NCBI GenBank assembly: GCA_963720515.1
Contig: OY970397.1
Location: 1,302,001-1,366,000, forward strand
Direction: 5' to 3'
From: G963720515 sp963720515
Lineage (GTDB): Bacteria > Actinomycetota > Thermoleophilia > Gaiellales > Gaiellaceae
Length of the DNA: 64,000 nt
The notes beneath the pieces were generated by a model. That model worked only from the letters and a program-made list of their open reading frames with translations, had not been told where the DNA came from and did no database searches. Shown one piece after another: positions 35,113 through 44,176 of the stretch (the first letter of the stretch is position 1; each line of letters starts with the position of its first letter). A program made the position numbers and the translations under genes.

Positions 35113-36471
35113 ATGAATGACCTAGCACTCAGTCGGAAAGGGTTCCTCGGCGCCGCCGCAGGAGCCACCGGCGCCGCGGTGCTCGGGAGCTGGGCCGTCC
35201 CCAAGGCGATGAGCGGCGGGAACGGCGTCGGCGAGCGGCTCGCGCCGCCCGGCCTGCTCGGCGTCCAGCAGTTCTCGATCCGCGACGCGATCACGCGCCG
35301 CTCCATCGCGAACAGCCAGGCGAACGGCCTGACGCCCACGATGGGTTACCTGGGCGGCCCGAACTTCCCAGCCGACCCGACCGACCTCGGCCCGCTCGTG
35401 CCGCTGCCCGGAGGATTCGCCGAGGTGTTCGAGTACCTGTCCTCGATCGGCTACCGCGGCTTCGAGTTCTTCCAGTTCTCGCAGAACGTGAACGAGCTGG
35501 GCCGCCAGCCGACGATCCCCGAGATCCGCACGTACCTCGACAACGCGGGCCTCTTCGCGCACGGCACGCACACGGCGAGCCTGGGGACGATGTACAACGC
35601 CACGACGGGCGGCATCTCGACCGCGGGACAGGCGCAGATCGACAACGCGCTCATCCTCGGGATGCGGCAGATCGGAACCGCGGGCGATCCCACGGGCTCG
35701 AGCATCCTCGCGACGGTCGGCACCACGATCGGCTGGACGGAGGCCGCGCACCGGGCGAACGTCATCGGTGCGGCCGTCGTCGCGGCGGGCATGCGCGGGT
35801 GGTACTGGCACGTGGAGCAGAACGGCTTCCAGGGCTTCAGCCCCACCGTCCACCCGGAGCTCGCCGGCAAGAACCGGATGACCTGGTTCTTCGAGAACAC
35901 GGACCGGAACCTCGTGTTCAACGAGACCGACATCTTCCACGCGTACGCGGGGCGGGCTCGCTTCCCGTTCCCCGGGTGGACGTCGGCGAACCCGTACGAC
36001 CCGACGAAGCTCTGGGACGGGTTCGGCTGGTGGACGAGCAACGCCCACCGCATCGTCGCCTGGCACATCAAGGACGGCACGCGGACCGCGGTCCAGCCGC
36101 TCCCGCCGGGCAACCCGTTCACGCAGGTCGTCACCCGGCCGCCCACGTTCGCGCCCGGCGGGCTCGCGAACAACGACGCGCTCTACACGGGAGAAGGCTC
36201 GATCGGGCGCGGCTACCCGATCGACCCCGACCCCGGCGTGGTCGGCTTCAAGAAGCTCTTCGACGAGGTCGGCGCGAAGGGTTCGCGCTTCTTCATCGTC
36301 GAGAGCGACAACGCGATCGGCCCCGCCACCGACCCGGGCCGCTCGCTCAGGCACGCGAAGCTCGGCGCGCAGTACCTGTTCGGCCTGCGCGCGGGGCCCA
36401 GCGCCCGCAGCCACAGCGACGCGTCCGAGGACGCGCCGCTCGAGAGCGAGCTGGAGGAGGTCGCCGGCTAG
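35113..36471 (+). CDS. Tat-exported sugar phosphate isomerase/epimerase-like TIM-barrel protein
   Basis: 452 residues. The N-terminus LSRKGFLGAAAGATGAAVLG resembles a Tat signal (S-R-K-G-F-L), as is common for exported members of this family. The body fits a xylose-isomerase-like TIM barrel: QQFSIRDAI, YRGFEFFQFSQN, WYWHVEQNGF, WFFENTDRN, WHIKDGTR and FIVESDNA. Metal-ligand Glu, His and Asp positions are plausible. GGAGGAGAGGAGGAAGG upstream of ATG 35113 is a strong ribosome-binding site. Next to the ThuA/PQQ gene it probably takes part in extracellular or periplasmic handling of an oxidised sugar. Substrate unknown. Confidence 0.87.
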   Translation: MNDLALSRKGFLGAAAGATGAAVLGSWAVPKAMSGGNGVGERLAPPGLLGVQQFSIRDAITRRSIANSQANGLTPTMGYLGGPNFPADPTDLGPLVPLPGGFAEVFEYLSSIGYRGFEFFQFSQNVNELGRQPTIPEIRTYLDNAGLFAHGTHTASLGTMYNATTGGISTAGQAQIDNALILGMRQIGTAGDPTGSSILATVGTTIGWTEAAHRANVIGAAVVAAGMRGWYWHVEQNGFQGFSPTVHPELAGKNRMTWFFENTDRNLVFNETDIFHAYAGRARFPFPGWTSANPYDPTKLWDGFGWWTSNAHRIVAWHIKDGTRTAVQPLPPGNPFTQVVTRPPTFAPGGLANNDALYTGEGSIGRGYPIDPDPGVVGFKKLFDEVGAKGSRFFIVESDNAIGPATDPGRSLRHAKLGAQYLFGLRAGPSARSHSDASEDAPLESELEEVAG

Positions 36472-36496
36472 GGGCAACACGGCAAGCCCCTCCCCC

Positions 36497-36526
36497 GAGC
36501 GGGGGCGCCGGCAGGCGCCCCCGCTC
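36497..36526 (+). terminator. 13-bp hairpin after the isomerase-like gene
   Basis: GAGCGGGGGCGCC and its exact complement flank a GGCA loop, 26 bases after the stop at 36471, followed by TTCCCC. Strong stem; a typical high-GC terminator without a long T-run. Confidence 0.8.
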
Positions 36527-36541
36527 TTCCCCTGACCCAGC

Positions 36542-37272
36542 ATGCAGAGCAGATTTCGACCGCCGCTCCGCTCGATCGCCCTCCTCGCGGCCGTGGCCGC
36601 GCTGGCCTCGCCGGGCGCGGCGCTCGCACACGGCGACCCGTCCACCCACGCGCTCGAAGGGGACACGCTCTACCCGGCCGTCGCGGCCCGGCCCTCGGCC
36701 GAGGTCGAGCTCCGGCTCATCGGGCTCCTCCGGGCGGCGCAGGCGGACGGGTATCCCATCAAGGTCGCGCTGGTCGCGAACGTCGACGACCTCGCCTACG
36801 ACACCGGGATGCTGCGGCGGCCCCAGGACTACGCGGAGTTCGTGACCCGAGAGCTGGGCGGCCCGATCGCCCTGAAGGCGCCCCTCCTCGTCATCACGCC
36901 GTTCGGTTTCGGGGTGTCGGGCAGGGAGGTCCGCGCGGGGAGGCTCGAGGTGGTGAGCCGGGAATCGGCGGAGGAGCTCGTCGAGGGCCTCTCGATCTCG
37001 CGGCGGGCGAAGGGCGACGAGCTCGCGACGACGGCGATGGCTGCGGTGCGCCGGATCGCCCTGGAGGGTGGGCATCCGCTGCCGGCGCACGTCCCGCCGG
37101 CGAGCGCAGTCTGGACGCCGATTCCCGGCTCCGGACCGGCGGAGCGGGCGGCGGGTTCGACGTCGACCTCCGGCTCTTCGCGGCGCTCTTCGTCGGCGCG
37201 CCTTCATTCTCGCGTGCGTCGGCGATCGAGCTCTGGCTGCGCCGCAGACGCGGCCGGGCCGGCACGGCCTGA
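36542..37272 (+). CDS. Secreted, C-terminally anchored protein of unknown function, frameshifted at the end
   Basis: ATG 36542 begins a signal peptide (SIALLAAVAALASPGAALA) followed by a domain of about 150 residues with VELRLIGLLRAAQADGYPIKV and KAPLLVITPFGFGV. Near 37145 the frame changes and continues GFDVDLRLFAALFVG, then AFILA and AIELWLRRRRGRAGTA, a plausible membrane anchor with a basic tail, stopping at 37272. At least three breaks lie within 80 bases. Without repair the frame runs on for kilobases antisense to the antiporter gene, which is not credible. The fold may be TPM-like; I do not recognise it with confidence. Confidence 0.6.
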
Positions 37273-37282
37273 CCCACGGCGC

Positions 37283-38869
37283 TCAGATGTCGAGCCGCGT
37301 GTCCTCGAGGTCGAGGTCTCGCAGGACGCGGCGCATCACGTCCTGCGAGATCCGGCCCTGGCGTCCGAGGGCGACGACCTCGTCGCGCTCGGCCGCGAGG
37401 AGCTCGCGACGGAGGCGCTGGAACGCCTGCGAGCGCTCCTCGACGCCGTCGTCGTCCATCCCGTCGAGCCTCGCGCGGTACCGGCGCTTGCGGAAGTCGT
37501 ACAGGCCGCGCGTCCGCTCGGCCGTGTCCTCGTAGACCCATCCCTCCTCGAGGAGCTGGTCGAGCCGCTCGAGCGCCGCGTCCGAGGCGAGGATGCGCGC
37601 GTTCGCCTCCTCGCGCTCCTCCATGTCGTCCGCCTGCGGGCCGAGCCATTTGATGAGCGGCCCGAGCGTGAGGCCCTGGCCGACGAGCGTCGCGAGGATC
37701 ACGCAGAACGTGAGGAAGACGATGAGGCTCCGCGCCGGGAACGGGTCGCCGGCGTCGGTCGTGAGCGGCAGCGCCAGGGCGGCCGCGAGCGACACGGCTC
37801 CGCGCATCCCCATCCACGCGACGAGGAACGGCTCCTCCCACGGCGGCGCCGGTCCCTTCCGCATGCGCTTGAACATCCGCGGCAGGTACGTGAGCGGGAA
37901 GACCCAGACGACGCGGATCACGATCACGGTCGCGGCGACGATCGCGCCCCACCCGACGAGCTCGCCCGTGGAGTAGCCGCCGCTGATCGCGTCGATCACC
38001 TGCGGGAGCTGGAGCCCGACGAGCCCGAAGAGGAGCGAGTTCAGGACGAAGGTCGCGATCTCCCAGACGGCGATGCCCTGGAGCCGCGTCTCGGGCGTGG
38101 TGAGCTCGGGCGTGTACCAGCCCATGTAGATCCCGACCGTCACGGCCGCGAGGACGCCCGACACGCCGAGCGCGTCGGCCGGCAGGAACCCGAGGTAGCC
38201 GGAGAGGAGGGCGATCGTGATCTCGGTCGGTGGGTGGTTGATCCGCTTCCGCAGCATCCGGATCAGGTAGCCGACGACGAGTCCGACGCCGATGCCGCCG
38301 GCCACGCTCCACACGAACTCGAGGCTCGCCGACCAGAAGGAGAACGTCCCCGAGACGACCGCGACGACGGCGAAGCGGTAGGCGACGAGTGCGGTGCCGT
38401 CGTTGATGAGCGACTCGCCCTCGACGATCGAGACGACGCGATGGGGGACGCCGAGGCGGCGGGCGATCGAGGTCGCGGCGATCGGATCGGTCGGCGAGAC
38501 GATCGCGCCGAGGGTGAACGCGGCCGCCCACGACATGCCCTCCACGAACGCGTGCGCGATGACCGCGACGCCGACCATCGTCGCGAGCACGAGGCCGACC
38601 GAGAGGAGCGAGATCTGCCCCAGGTTCGCGCGCAGGTCGCGGAGCGAGGTGAAGAACGCGGCCGCGTAGAGGAGCGGCGGGAGGAACGCGACGAACACGA
38701 CCTCCGGGTCGAGCTCGACGTCGGGGAGGCCCGGGACGAAGCCGAGCGCGAGACCGCCGAGGACGAGCAGGATCGGATACGGGACGCGCACGATCCGGGC
38801 GAGCACGACGAGGCCGCCGCCGCAGATGAGCAGCCCGAGAAGGACGAGCTCGTCATGGGCCGAGGTCAC
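37283..38869 (-). CDS. CPA1-family Na+/H+ antiporter
   Basis: A 528-residue NhaP/Nhe-type monovalent cation/proton antiporter. About 12 hydrophobic segments span residues 8-400; motifs include LPPLLYAAAF, TLGAIVSPTDPIAATSIARR with the transport Asp, SIVEGESLINDGTALVAYR and AWMGMRGAVSLAAALALP. A cytoplasmic C-terminus of about 120 residues is charged and predicted helical, probably regulatory. GTG 38869 is taken as start; the frame is open upstream but loses membrane character. Stand-alone gene, probably for pH or sodium homeostasis. Confidence 0.92.
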   Translation of the reverse strand: MTSAHDELVLLGLLICGGGLVVLARIVRVPYPILLVLGGLALGFVPGLPDVELDPEVVFVAFLPPLLYAAAFFTSLRDLRANLGQISLLSVGLVLATMVGVAVIAHAFVEGMSWAAAFTLGAIVSPTDPIAATSIARRLGVPHRVVSIVEGESLINDGTALVAYRFAVVAVVSGTFSFWSASLEFVWSVAGGIGVGLVVGYLIRMLRKRINHPPTEITIALLSGYLGFLPADALGVSGVLAAVTVGIYMGWYTPELTTPETRLQGIAVWEIATFVLNSLLFGLVGLQLPQVIDAISGGYSTGELVGWGAIVAATVIVIRVVWVFPLTYLPRMFKRMRKGPAPPWEEPFLVAWMGMRGAVSLAAALALPLTTDAGDPFPARSLIVFLTFCVILATLVGQGLTLGPLIKWLGPQADDMEEREEANARILASDAALERLDQLLEEGWVYEDTAERTRGLYDFRKRRYRARLDGMDDDGVEERSQAFQRLRRELLAAERDEVVALGRQGRISQDVMRRVLRDLDLEDTRLDI

Positions 38870-38931
38870 GCCGTGAAGCTTAAGCGCCGGGGCCCGCGTC
38901 GCCGCGCGCCCCGGTCTCGCCGATCTGTGCG

Positions 38932-40282
38932 TCACGCGATGGCGGCGACGGCCGCGATCGTCGCGTCCACGTCGGCCTCGCTGTTCGCGACGCTCGGGCC
39001 GAAGCGGAGGTACTCCGTGGCGTACGGCGTGACGCTCGCGACGATCTTGTGCTGCTCGCGCAGGAGGTCCACGGCCTCGCGCGCCTGGTGGGAGGCGAGG
39101 TCGACCGCGACGAGGCCGGCGGAGAGCGACTCGTCCATCGGCGTCTTCACCGTGACGCCGTCGATCCCGGCGAGCCCTTCCTTCAGCCGGGTCGCGAGCG
39201 CATGCGTCGTCGCGGCGACCTTCGCGCGGCCGCCGAGCTCGTTCTTGTGCACCTCGAACGCCTCCTTGAGCGCCCAGCGGTGCTCGAACGAGTGGAAGCC
39301 GCCCGGCGTGTTCAGCGAGCCCGGCGGGACGTCGGGCACGCCGCCGAAGAGCCAGGCGCCGTAGGCCTGGCCGTCGAAGGTCGGGATCGTCGGCACGAGC
39401 CGGCCCCATGCGTGGCTCGCCGCCCAGACGAGCCCGGTGCCGCGCGGGCCGAAGAGCCACTTGTGGCATCCGGAGGCGAAGACGTGCGCGCCGAGGTCGA
39501 CCGGCGAGGCGTCCTCGGCCCCGAAGCCGTGCACGCCGTCGACGCAGAGGAGGATCTGCTCCGCAGGGCCGCGGCCGTCGTTCGCGGCGTTCACCGCGTC
39601 CGCGATCTCGGCGAGCGGCAGCTTCACGCCGCTCGAGGAGTGCACCCACGTGATCGCGACCGCGCGCGTCCTCGGCGTGATGCCCCCGGCGATGGCCGAG
39701 ACGATCTCGTCGGCCGACGCGGTCTCGGGCGCGTCCACGGGGTAGAGCCGAACCTTCTTGACGGCGATCCCGTCCACCTGCTCGCGGAGGTGGAGCGACT
39801 GGTGCGTGGCGTAGAAGTCGTGCTCGGTCGTCAGCACCTCGTCTCCGGGCTCGAGCCGCATGCGCGCGTAGACGAGCCCGATGCCCATGGTGGTCGAGTC
39901 GGTGAGCGCCACCTGGTCGGGCCCGGTGCCGAGGTAGTCCGCGGCCGCGGCGCGCGCGTCCTCCTCGAACTCCGGGGTCGCCTTGAGGAGATAGAGCTCG
40001 GTGCCCTTGTCGAGCTCGGCGCGATGGCGCTCGATCGCGTCGCGCACCGGCTTCGGGTGCTGCGCGAGGAGGAACGTGGTCAGGTTCGTGTACGCGGGGT
40101 CGAGCGTGAAGAGCGCGTCCTCGCCCGAGGTGGTCGCGGTCTCCCGCCGCGGCGGTAGCGTCCCCGTCGTCCGAGATCTCGCGCGCCGCGACGTAGCCGC
40201 CCGCGCCCGCGAGGGTCGCCGCGCCCGCGATGAGGCCGCCGCGGACGAGGAGCTGGCGGCGGTCGAGGCCCTGGTCGCTCAC
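38932..40282 (-). CDS. Tat-targeted class V aminotransferase, one frameshift near the N-terminus
   Basis: A PLP-dependent fold type I enzyme of the isopenicillin N epimerase/cysteine desulfurase group: ALTDSTTMGIGLVYARMRL, LLCVDGVHGFGAED and the PLP Lys in ASGCHKWLFGPRG. The N-terminus begins LDRRQLLVRGGLIAGAATLAGAGG, a twin-arginine signal, but is joined to the enzyme only after removing one extra G near 40150, where ALFTLDPAYTNLTTFLLAQHP continues. GTG 40282 overlaps the TGA of the TolB-like gene (GTGA), which fixes the start. Tat export would make sense for a cofactor-loaded enzyme. Reaction unknown. Confidence 0.82.
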
Positions 40283-41274
40283 GAGCCGGGGCCCCACGTT
40301 GCGCCTGCGGCCCGCTCCTCCATCTCCACTTGCGTGAGGTTCTTGCCGTCGGGGTCGACGACGAAGACCTGGCCCGGGTCGCGGGAGAAGACGATGCGCG
40401 AGCCGTCCGCCGACCAGCTCGGGCGCCAGTCCTTCACCTCAGGGTCGTCGGTGATCACCGTGATGTTCTTGCCCTCACCGTCCGCCACCGCGATGTGGCC
40501 GTCGCGGACGAATGCGAGCTTCCGCCCGTCGGGCGACCATTGCGCCGTCGAGTCGTCGTGCTCGCCCTCGACGAACGGCTCCGAGACCGGGCTCCGGTCG
40601 GGCTTCGTGATCCAGAGATCGCCGTGATCCTCGCGTGCGCGCGTGAAGACGATTCGTTCCCCGTCGAGCGCCCACGAGGGGTCGAGGTCGTCCGCGCCTT
40701 TGGGAGGCTTCGTGATCTGCATGAGCCGCGAACCGTCCGCCTTCGCGACGAAGAGGGCGAAGTGCTTGCCGACCCTGCGGGAGAAGACGACGCGGCTGCC
40801 GTCGCCCGACCACGACGGCGCGATCTCGACCGCCGGCCCCGTGGTCAGTGGGTGGAGACCGGTGCCGTCCACGCCCACGAGGTAGACGCGAGGCGCCGCG
40901 CCCCCGCGGCGGCGCGGCTCGCGCACGCGCCAGAACGCGACCGTCTTGTCGTCAGGCGAGAGCGTGGGTGCCGCGTCGTAGGCGCCGCGCCCCTCCGGCG
41001 GCGACGTGATCGGCTCGCTGCCGGAGCCGTCCAGCGGCACCATTGCGATCGTCGCGGTCACGAAGCCTGCGCCCTGGCTCTCGATCGAGGTCACGAGGAT
41101 CCCCTCCCCGAGCGCGCGGGCCGGTGCGGCGGCCGCGGGCTTCGGCTTCGCCTTCGGCGCGACAACCGGGTCGCCGTCGAGCGAGAAGGCGAGGAGCGAC
41201 ACGCCGAATACGACGACGAACGCCGCGATTGGTATGGCAACCGCAAGCCAGAGCGTGCGGGAGGTCCTCCCCAT
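40279..41274 (-). CDS. Membrane-anchored TolB-like WD40/PD40 propeller protein
   Basis: 331 residues. A single N-terminal helix (LWLAVAIPIAAFVVVFGVSLLAF) anchors the protein, followed by a Lys/Pro/Ala linker and repeated PD40 blades such as APTLSPDDKTVAFWRV, APSWSGDGSRVVFSRR, DPSWALDGERIVFTRA, TAQWSPDGRKLAFVRD and RPSWSADGSRIVFSRD. Such propellers usually bind partner proteins or peptides. Its stop overlaps the GTG of the exported aminotransferase, so both may work outside the membrane together. A TAGAAC box lies six bases before ATG 41274, suggesting a leaderless transcript. Confidence 0.9.
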   Translation of the reverse strand: MGRTSRTLWLAVAIPIAAFVVVFGVSLLAFSLDGDPVVAPKAKPKPAAAAPARALGEGILVTSIESQGAGFVTATIAMVPLDGSGSEPITSPPEGRGAYDAAPTLSPDDKTVAFWRVREPRRRGGAAPRVYLVGVDGTGLHPLTTGPAVEIAPSWSGDGSRVVFSRRVGKHFALFVAKADGSRLMQITKPPKGADDLDPSWALDGERIVFTRAREDHGDLWITKPDRSPVSEPFVEGEHDDSTAQWSPDGRKLAFVRDGHIAVADGEGKNITVITDDPEVKDWRPSWSADGSRIVFSRDPGQVFVVDPDGKNLTQVEMEERAAGATWGPGS

Positions 41275-41349
41275 GCGCGGGTTCTACACCGCCTGCACGG
41301 GCGCGGTTCCGCGCGGGTACGATCGGCCGCAGCGACCCGAGGAGGACGA

Positions 41350-42081
41350 ATGGCCGGCCTGATGAGCCGAACGTCGAACGTGGTGAAGGCGTGGTACTCG
41401 AAGCTCTTGAACCGGGCGGAGGACCCGTCGGTCACGCTCGACTACTCGTATGAGCAGCAGCGGGAGATGCTGCAGAACGTGAAGCGGGGCGTCGCCGACG
41501 TCGTCACCGCGAAGAAGCGCCTCGAGCTCCAGACGCAGAAGCTCGAGCAGGAGGTCGAGAAGCTCGAGAACCAGGCCCGCCAGGCGCTCGCGGCCGGCCG
41601 CGAGGATCTCGCCCGCGCCGCGCTCGAGCGCAAGGCGCTCGCGCAGCAGCAGCTCCAGTCGCTCGACAAGCAGGCGGCCGACCTCCAGGCGCAGCAAGAG
41701 AAGCTCATCGCGTCCGAGAAGACGCTCTCCGCGAAGGTCGAGGCCTTCCGCTCGGAGAAGGAGGTCATCAAGGCCCAGTACTCGGCGGCCGAGGCGCAGG
41801 TGCGGATCGGCGAGGCGGCGAGCGGGATCGGCGAGCAGATGGCCGACACCGGGCTCGCGATCGAGCGCGCGCGCGAGAAGACCGAGCAGATGCAGGCCCG
41901 CGCGGGCGCGATCGAGGAGCTGACCGCCGCCGGGACGCTCGAGGACTTCACGGCGGCACCCGGCTCGGAGCTGGACCGCGAGCTCGCGCAGATCACGGCG
42001 TCGAACCAGGTGGACGACGAGCTCGCGAAGCTCAAGGGCGAGGTCGGCGCGGGGGCCGAGAAGAAGGAGCTGGAGCAGTGA
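41350..42081 (+). CDS. pspA: PspA/IM30 family phage-shock envelope-stress protein
   Basis: A 243-residue, nearly all-helical coiled-coil protein (SYEQQREMLQNVKRGVADVVTAKKRLE onward in heptads, rich in Lys, Glu, Gln and Ala). The N-terminal amphipathic helix (SRTSNVVKAWYSKLLNRAEDP) and overall plan match PspA/IM30, an ESCRT-III-like protein that coats and repairs the cytoplasmic membrane. GAGGAGGACG precedes ATG 41350. The TGA overlaps the pspAA start (GTGA). Together with pspAA, pspAB and the HtpX-like gene it forms the actinobacterial/archaeal type of Psp system. Confidence 0.92.
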   Translation: MAGLMSRTSNVVKAWYSKLLNRAEDPSVTLDYSYEQQREMLQNVKRGVADVVTAKKRLELQTQKLEQEVEKLENQARQALAAGREDLARAALERKALAQQQLQSLDKQAADLQAQQEKLIASEKTLSAKVEAFRSEKEVIKAQYSAAEAQVRIGEAASGIGEQMADTGLAIERAREKTEQMQARAGAIEELTAAGTLEDFTAAPGSELDRELAQITASNQVDDELAKLKGEVGAGAEKKELEQ

Positions 42082-42368
42082 TCGTCCGGCTGATGGGCGA
42101 AGGGCAGTACCGCGTCGACGACTCGCTCCGCGACCGGCTGAGCGAGCTCGATGACCTCGCCGGCGCCGCGCTCGAGGCGGGCGACGAGGAGGAGCTCGAC
42201 GGACGGCTCGACCAGATGTTCGAGCTCGTCAGGAGCGAGGGCGAGCGGCTTGCCGACGACGCCCTCTCCGCGTCGGACGCGATCGTCCCGCCGAGCGACA
42301 TGACGCTCGAGGAGACGCGCCAGCTCATGACCGCCGAGGGCTTCATCCCGGACCTCCCGCCGGAGTAG
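42078..42368 (+). CDS. pspAA: PspA-associated protein PspAA
   Basis: 96 residues. MIVRLMGEGQYRVDDSL is the hallmark N-terminus of PspAA, followed by a helical hairpin (LDDLAGAALEAGDEEELDGRL) and a C-terminal DMTLEETRQLMTAEGFIPD. GTG 42078 overlaps the pspA stop, so the two are translated together. PspAA is thought to partner with PspA; mechanism is not established from sequence. Confidence 0.9.
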   Translation: MIVRLMGEGQYRVDDSLRDRLSELDDLAGAALEAGDEEELDGRLDQMFELVRSEGERLADDALSASDAIVPPSDMTLEETRQLMTAEGFIPDLPPE

Positions 42369-42515
42369 CGCGGGGCGGGCCGCGGGGCGCCGCGGGCTGT
42401 GGAACAACCGGCACACATTCGGCGCACTTCCGTGACAGACACGCGCGCCCGGCCTCGATAGCGTTCGTGCTGGGGCCCGCGCGCCCCCAAGGGGGACCGC
42501 GCCGACCGGGCGCGG

Positions 42516-42869
42516 CTAGACCCGCTGGAGGTGGGTGTCCTTGAAGTCGCTCGGGTACTTGAGCCCGTAGCCGAGCGCGCGGTCGGCGCCGATGTGGCCG
42601 AGCCAGACGAGCGCGATCTCGATCGCGACCCGCTCGGACGCGACCACGCCGAACGCGCCGAGGGCGAGCGGCCCCACCGTCGTGTGCGCCGCGTTGTAGA
42701 CGTATGAGCCGATCCGCGGGCCGGCCGCGTAGGCCACGAACGAGAGGTCGGGCGCGAGGAAGAGGACGGCCGCGACCCACCAGGTGTAGTCCTGGCACAC
42801 GTAGACGGCGAGCGCGGCGCCGAAGAGCGCGGCGCCCTCGACGCGAAGGAGCGTGCGCGGAAGACTCAT
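42516..42869 (-). CDS. DUF4260 family membrane protein
   Basis: 117 residues with three to four hydrophobic segments. The family pattern is clear in LFLAPDLSFVAYAAGPRIGSYVYNAAHTTVGPLAL and WLGHIGADRALGYGLKYPSDFKDTHLQRV. The function of DUF4260 is unknown. It sits alone between pspAA (convergent) and a CapA-like gene. ATG 42869 has no strong ribosome-binding site. Confidence 0.88.
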   Translation of the reverse strand: MSLPRTLLRVEGAALFGAALAVYVCQDYTWWVAAVLFLAPDLSFVAYAAGPRIGSYVYNAAHTTVGPLALGAFGVVASERVAIEIALVWLGHIGADRALGYGLKYPSDFKDTHLQRV

Positions 42870-42954
42870 GTGTCCGTCTTCGCCGACACCCGGCGAGTGT
42901 CCTTGTCGGCGCGCCGCGCGCCGAGAGTGCGGCGGTGTGATCGCCTAACCGTCT

Positions 42955-44145
42955 CTAGCGCGACGCACGCCGCGGCCGGAGGACCTGTCCATCGGCCGTG
43001 ATCCGCGCCGCCGTGCCCGGGAAGTCCGAGCGCGACAGCGAGCGAAGGAGCGGCAGCGCAGCGGCGGCCGGGTCGCGCGCGGGGACGCCGCGGCGCGAGA
43101 TCTTCACGGGCACGACCGACCCGGACACCCACGCGCCGTCGCCGCGCAGCGTGACCCGCAGGACGCCCGTGACCGAGCGGACGCCGCGCCAGTTCAGGCT
43201 GTCGTGCCCCGCGAAGTTGCCGAGGCTGTAGGCGATGAGGCGTCCGCGTCGGAACTCCATCCCGCGCAACACGTGAGGCCCATGGCCCGCGACGAGATCG
43301 GCGCCCGCATCCACCATCGAGCGTGCGAACGCCATGACGTCGCCGCGGTCCTCGCGGAGGAAGAACTCGTGGCCACGCTTGACGTGCGCCGCGTCCGGCC
43401 CCTCCGCACCTCCGTGGAACGTCACGACGACCACATCGGCGCGCGAGGCGGCGTCGCGCACGCGCGCGCCCGCGGCCGGGATGTTCAGGAGATCCCACCC
43501 GGGGATCCGCGGCGCGAAGCCGAGCACGGCGACGCGAACGCCCTCGGCCCGGAAGAACGTCGCCCCGGTTCCGGCCCCGGTCGGGCGGAGCCCCGCCCGG
43601 CCGAGCGCCCTGAGCGTCTCGGCCCGCCCGGCCACGCCGTAGTCGAGCGCATGGTTGTTCGCGAGGTTCAGGACGGTGAAGCCGCCCGCCTTGAACGCCC
43701 GCGCGTACGACGGCGGCGCGCGGAAGGAGAAGCAGTTCGGCTCGCGCGCGCCGCACTTCTTCGTGCCTCCGTTCGCAAGCACCCCTTCGAGATTCCCGAG
43801 CACCACGTCGCCGCCGAGGGCCTTCGGGAGCCGGGCGAAATAGACGCTCCCGTCGGCCGGGAGGGTCGCGTCCTTGTTGAACGCGTTGTCGCCCACGGCC
43901 GCGACGGTGAGCCGCACCTTGGAGAGGTCGGGCGCGGTCGTCTGCGGCGTGCGGCCCGCCAGGGCCTCCCCACCGCCATCGGCGATGCCGCCGACGAGGA
44001 TCGCCGCCGCGACGATGGCGATGACGCCGGCGGCGATCCCCGCGGAGGAGAGCTCGATCACGTGACGGTGGTGGCGGTCCGCGCTGCGGCGCGCGTCACG
44101 GCGCGCGCGGAGCTCCGCCTGCGTGTACGACCCCGGATCGTGCAT
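42955..44145 (-). CDS. CapA family (poly-gamma-glutamate synthesis-type) metallophosphatase-like protein
   Basis: 396 residues. A cytoplasmic N-terminus and one membrane helix (about 31-55) precede a CapA/PGA_cap domain with TVAAVGDNAFN, VVLGNLEGVLANGG, VLNLANNHALDYG, VVVVTFHGGAE and VAGHGPHVLRGMEF, the metal-binding residues of this calcineurin-like fold. Role in polymer export or cell-wall glutamate modification is inferred from the family. No other capsule genes are near. A TAGATT box lies about ten bases before ATG 44145, so the mRNA may be leaderless. Confidence 0.9.
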   Translation of the reverse strand: MHDPGSYTQAELRARRDARRSADRHHRHVIELSSAGIAAGVIAIVAAAILVGGIADGGGEALAGRTPQTTAPDLSKVRLTVAAVGDNAFNKDATLPADGSVYFARLPKALGGDVVLGNLEGVLANGGTKKCGAREPNCFSFRAPPSYARAFKAGGFTVLNLANNHALDYGVAGRAETLRALGRAGLRPTGAGTGATFFRAEGVRVAVLGFAPRIPGWDLLNIPAAGARVRDAASRADVVVVTFHGGAEGPDAAHVKRGHEFFLREDRGDVMAFARSMVDAGADLVAGHGPHVLRGMEFRRGRLIAYSLGNFAGHDSLNWRGVRSVTGVLRVTLRGDGAWVSGSVVPVKISRRGVPARDPAAAALPLLRSLSRSDFPGTAARITADGQVLRPRRASR

Positions 44146-44176
44146 CGCCCGAGGGAATCTAGCCCGGCGGCGCGGC

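Noticed and set aside
36542..39364. One 940-codon plus-strand frame continuing from the secreted protein
   Set aside because: After about 37120 it is antisense to the antiporter and aminotransferase genes; the true protein ends after frame repair at 37272.
37283..40297. A single 1004-codon protein covering antiporter and N-terminal aminotransferase region
   Set aside because: Its first half is out-of-frame aminotransferase coding sequence; only the antiporter part from 38869 is real, and the Tat signal belongs to the aminotransferase.
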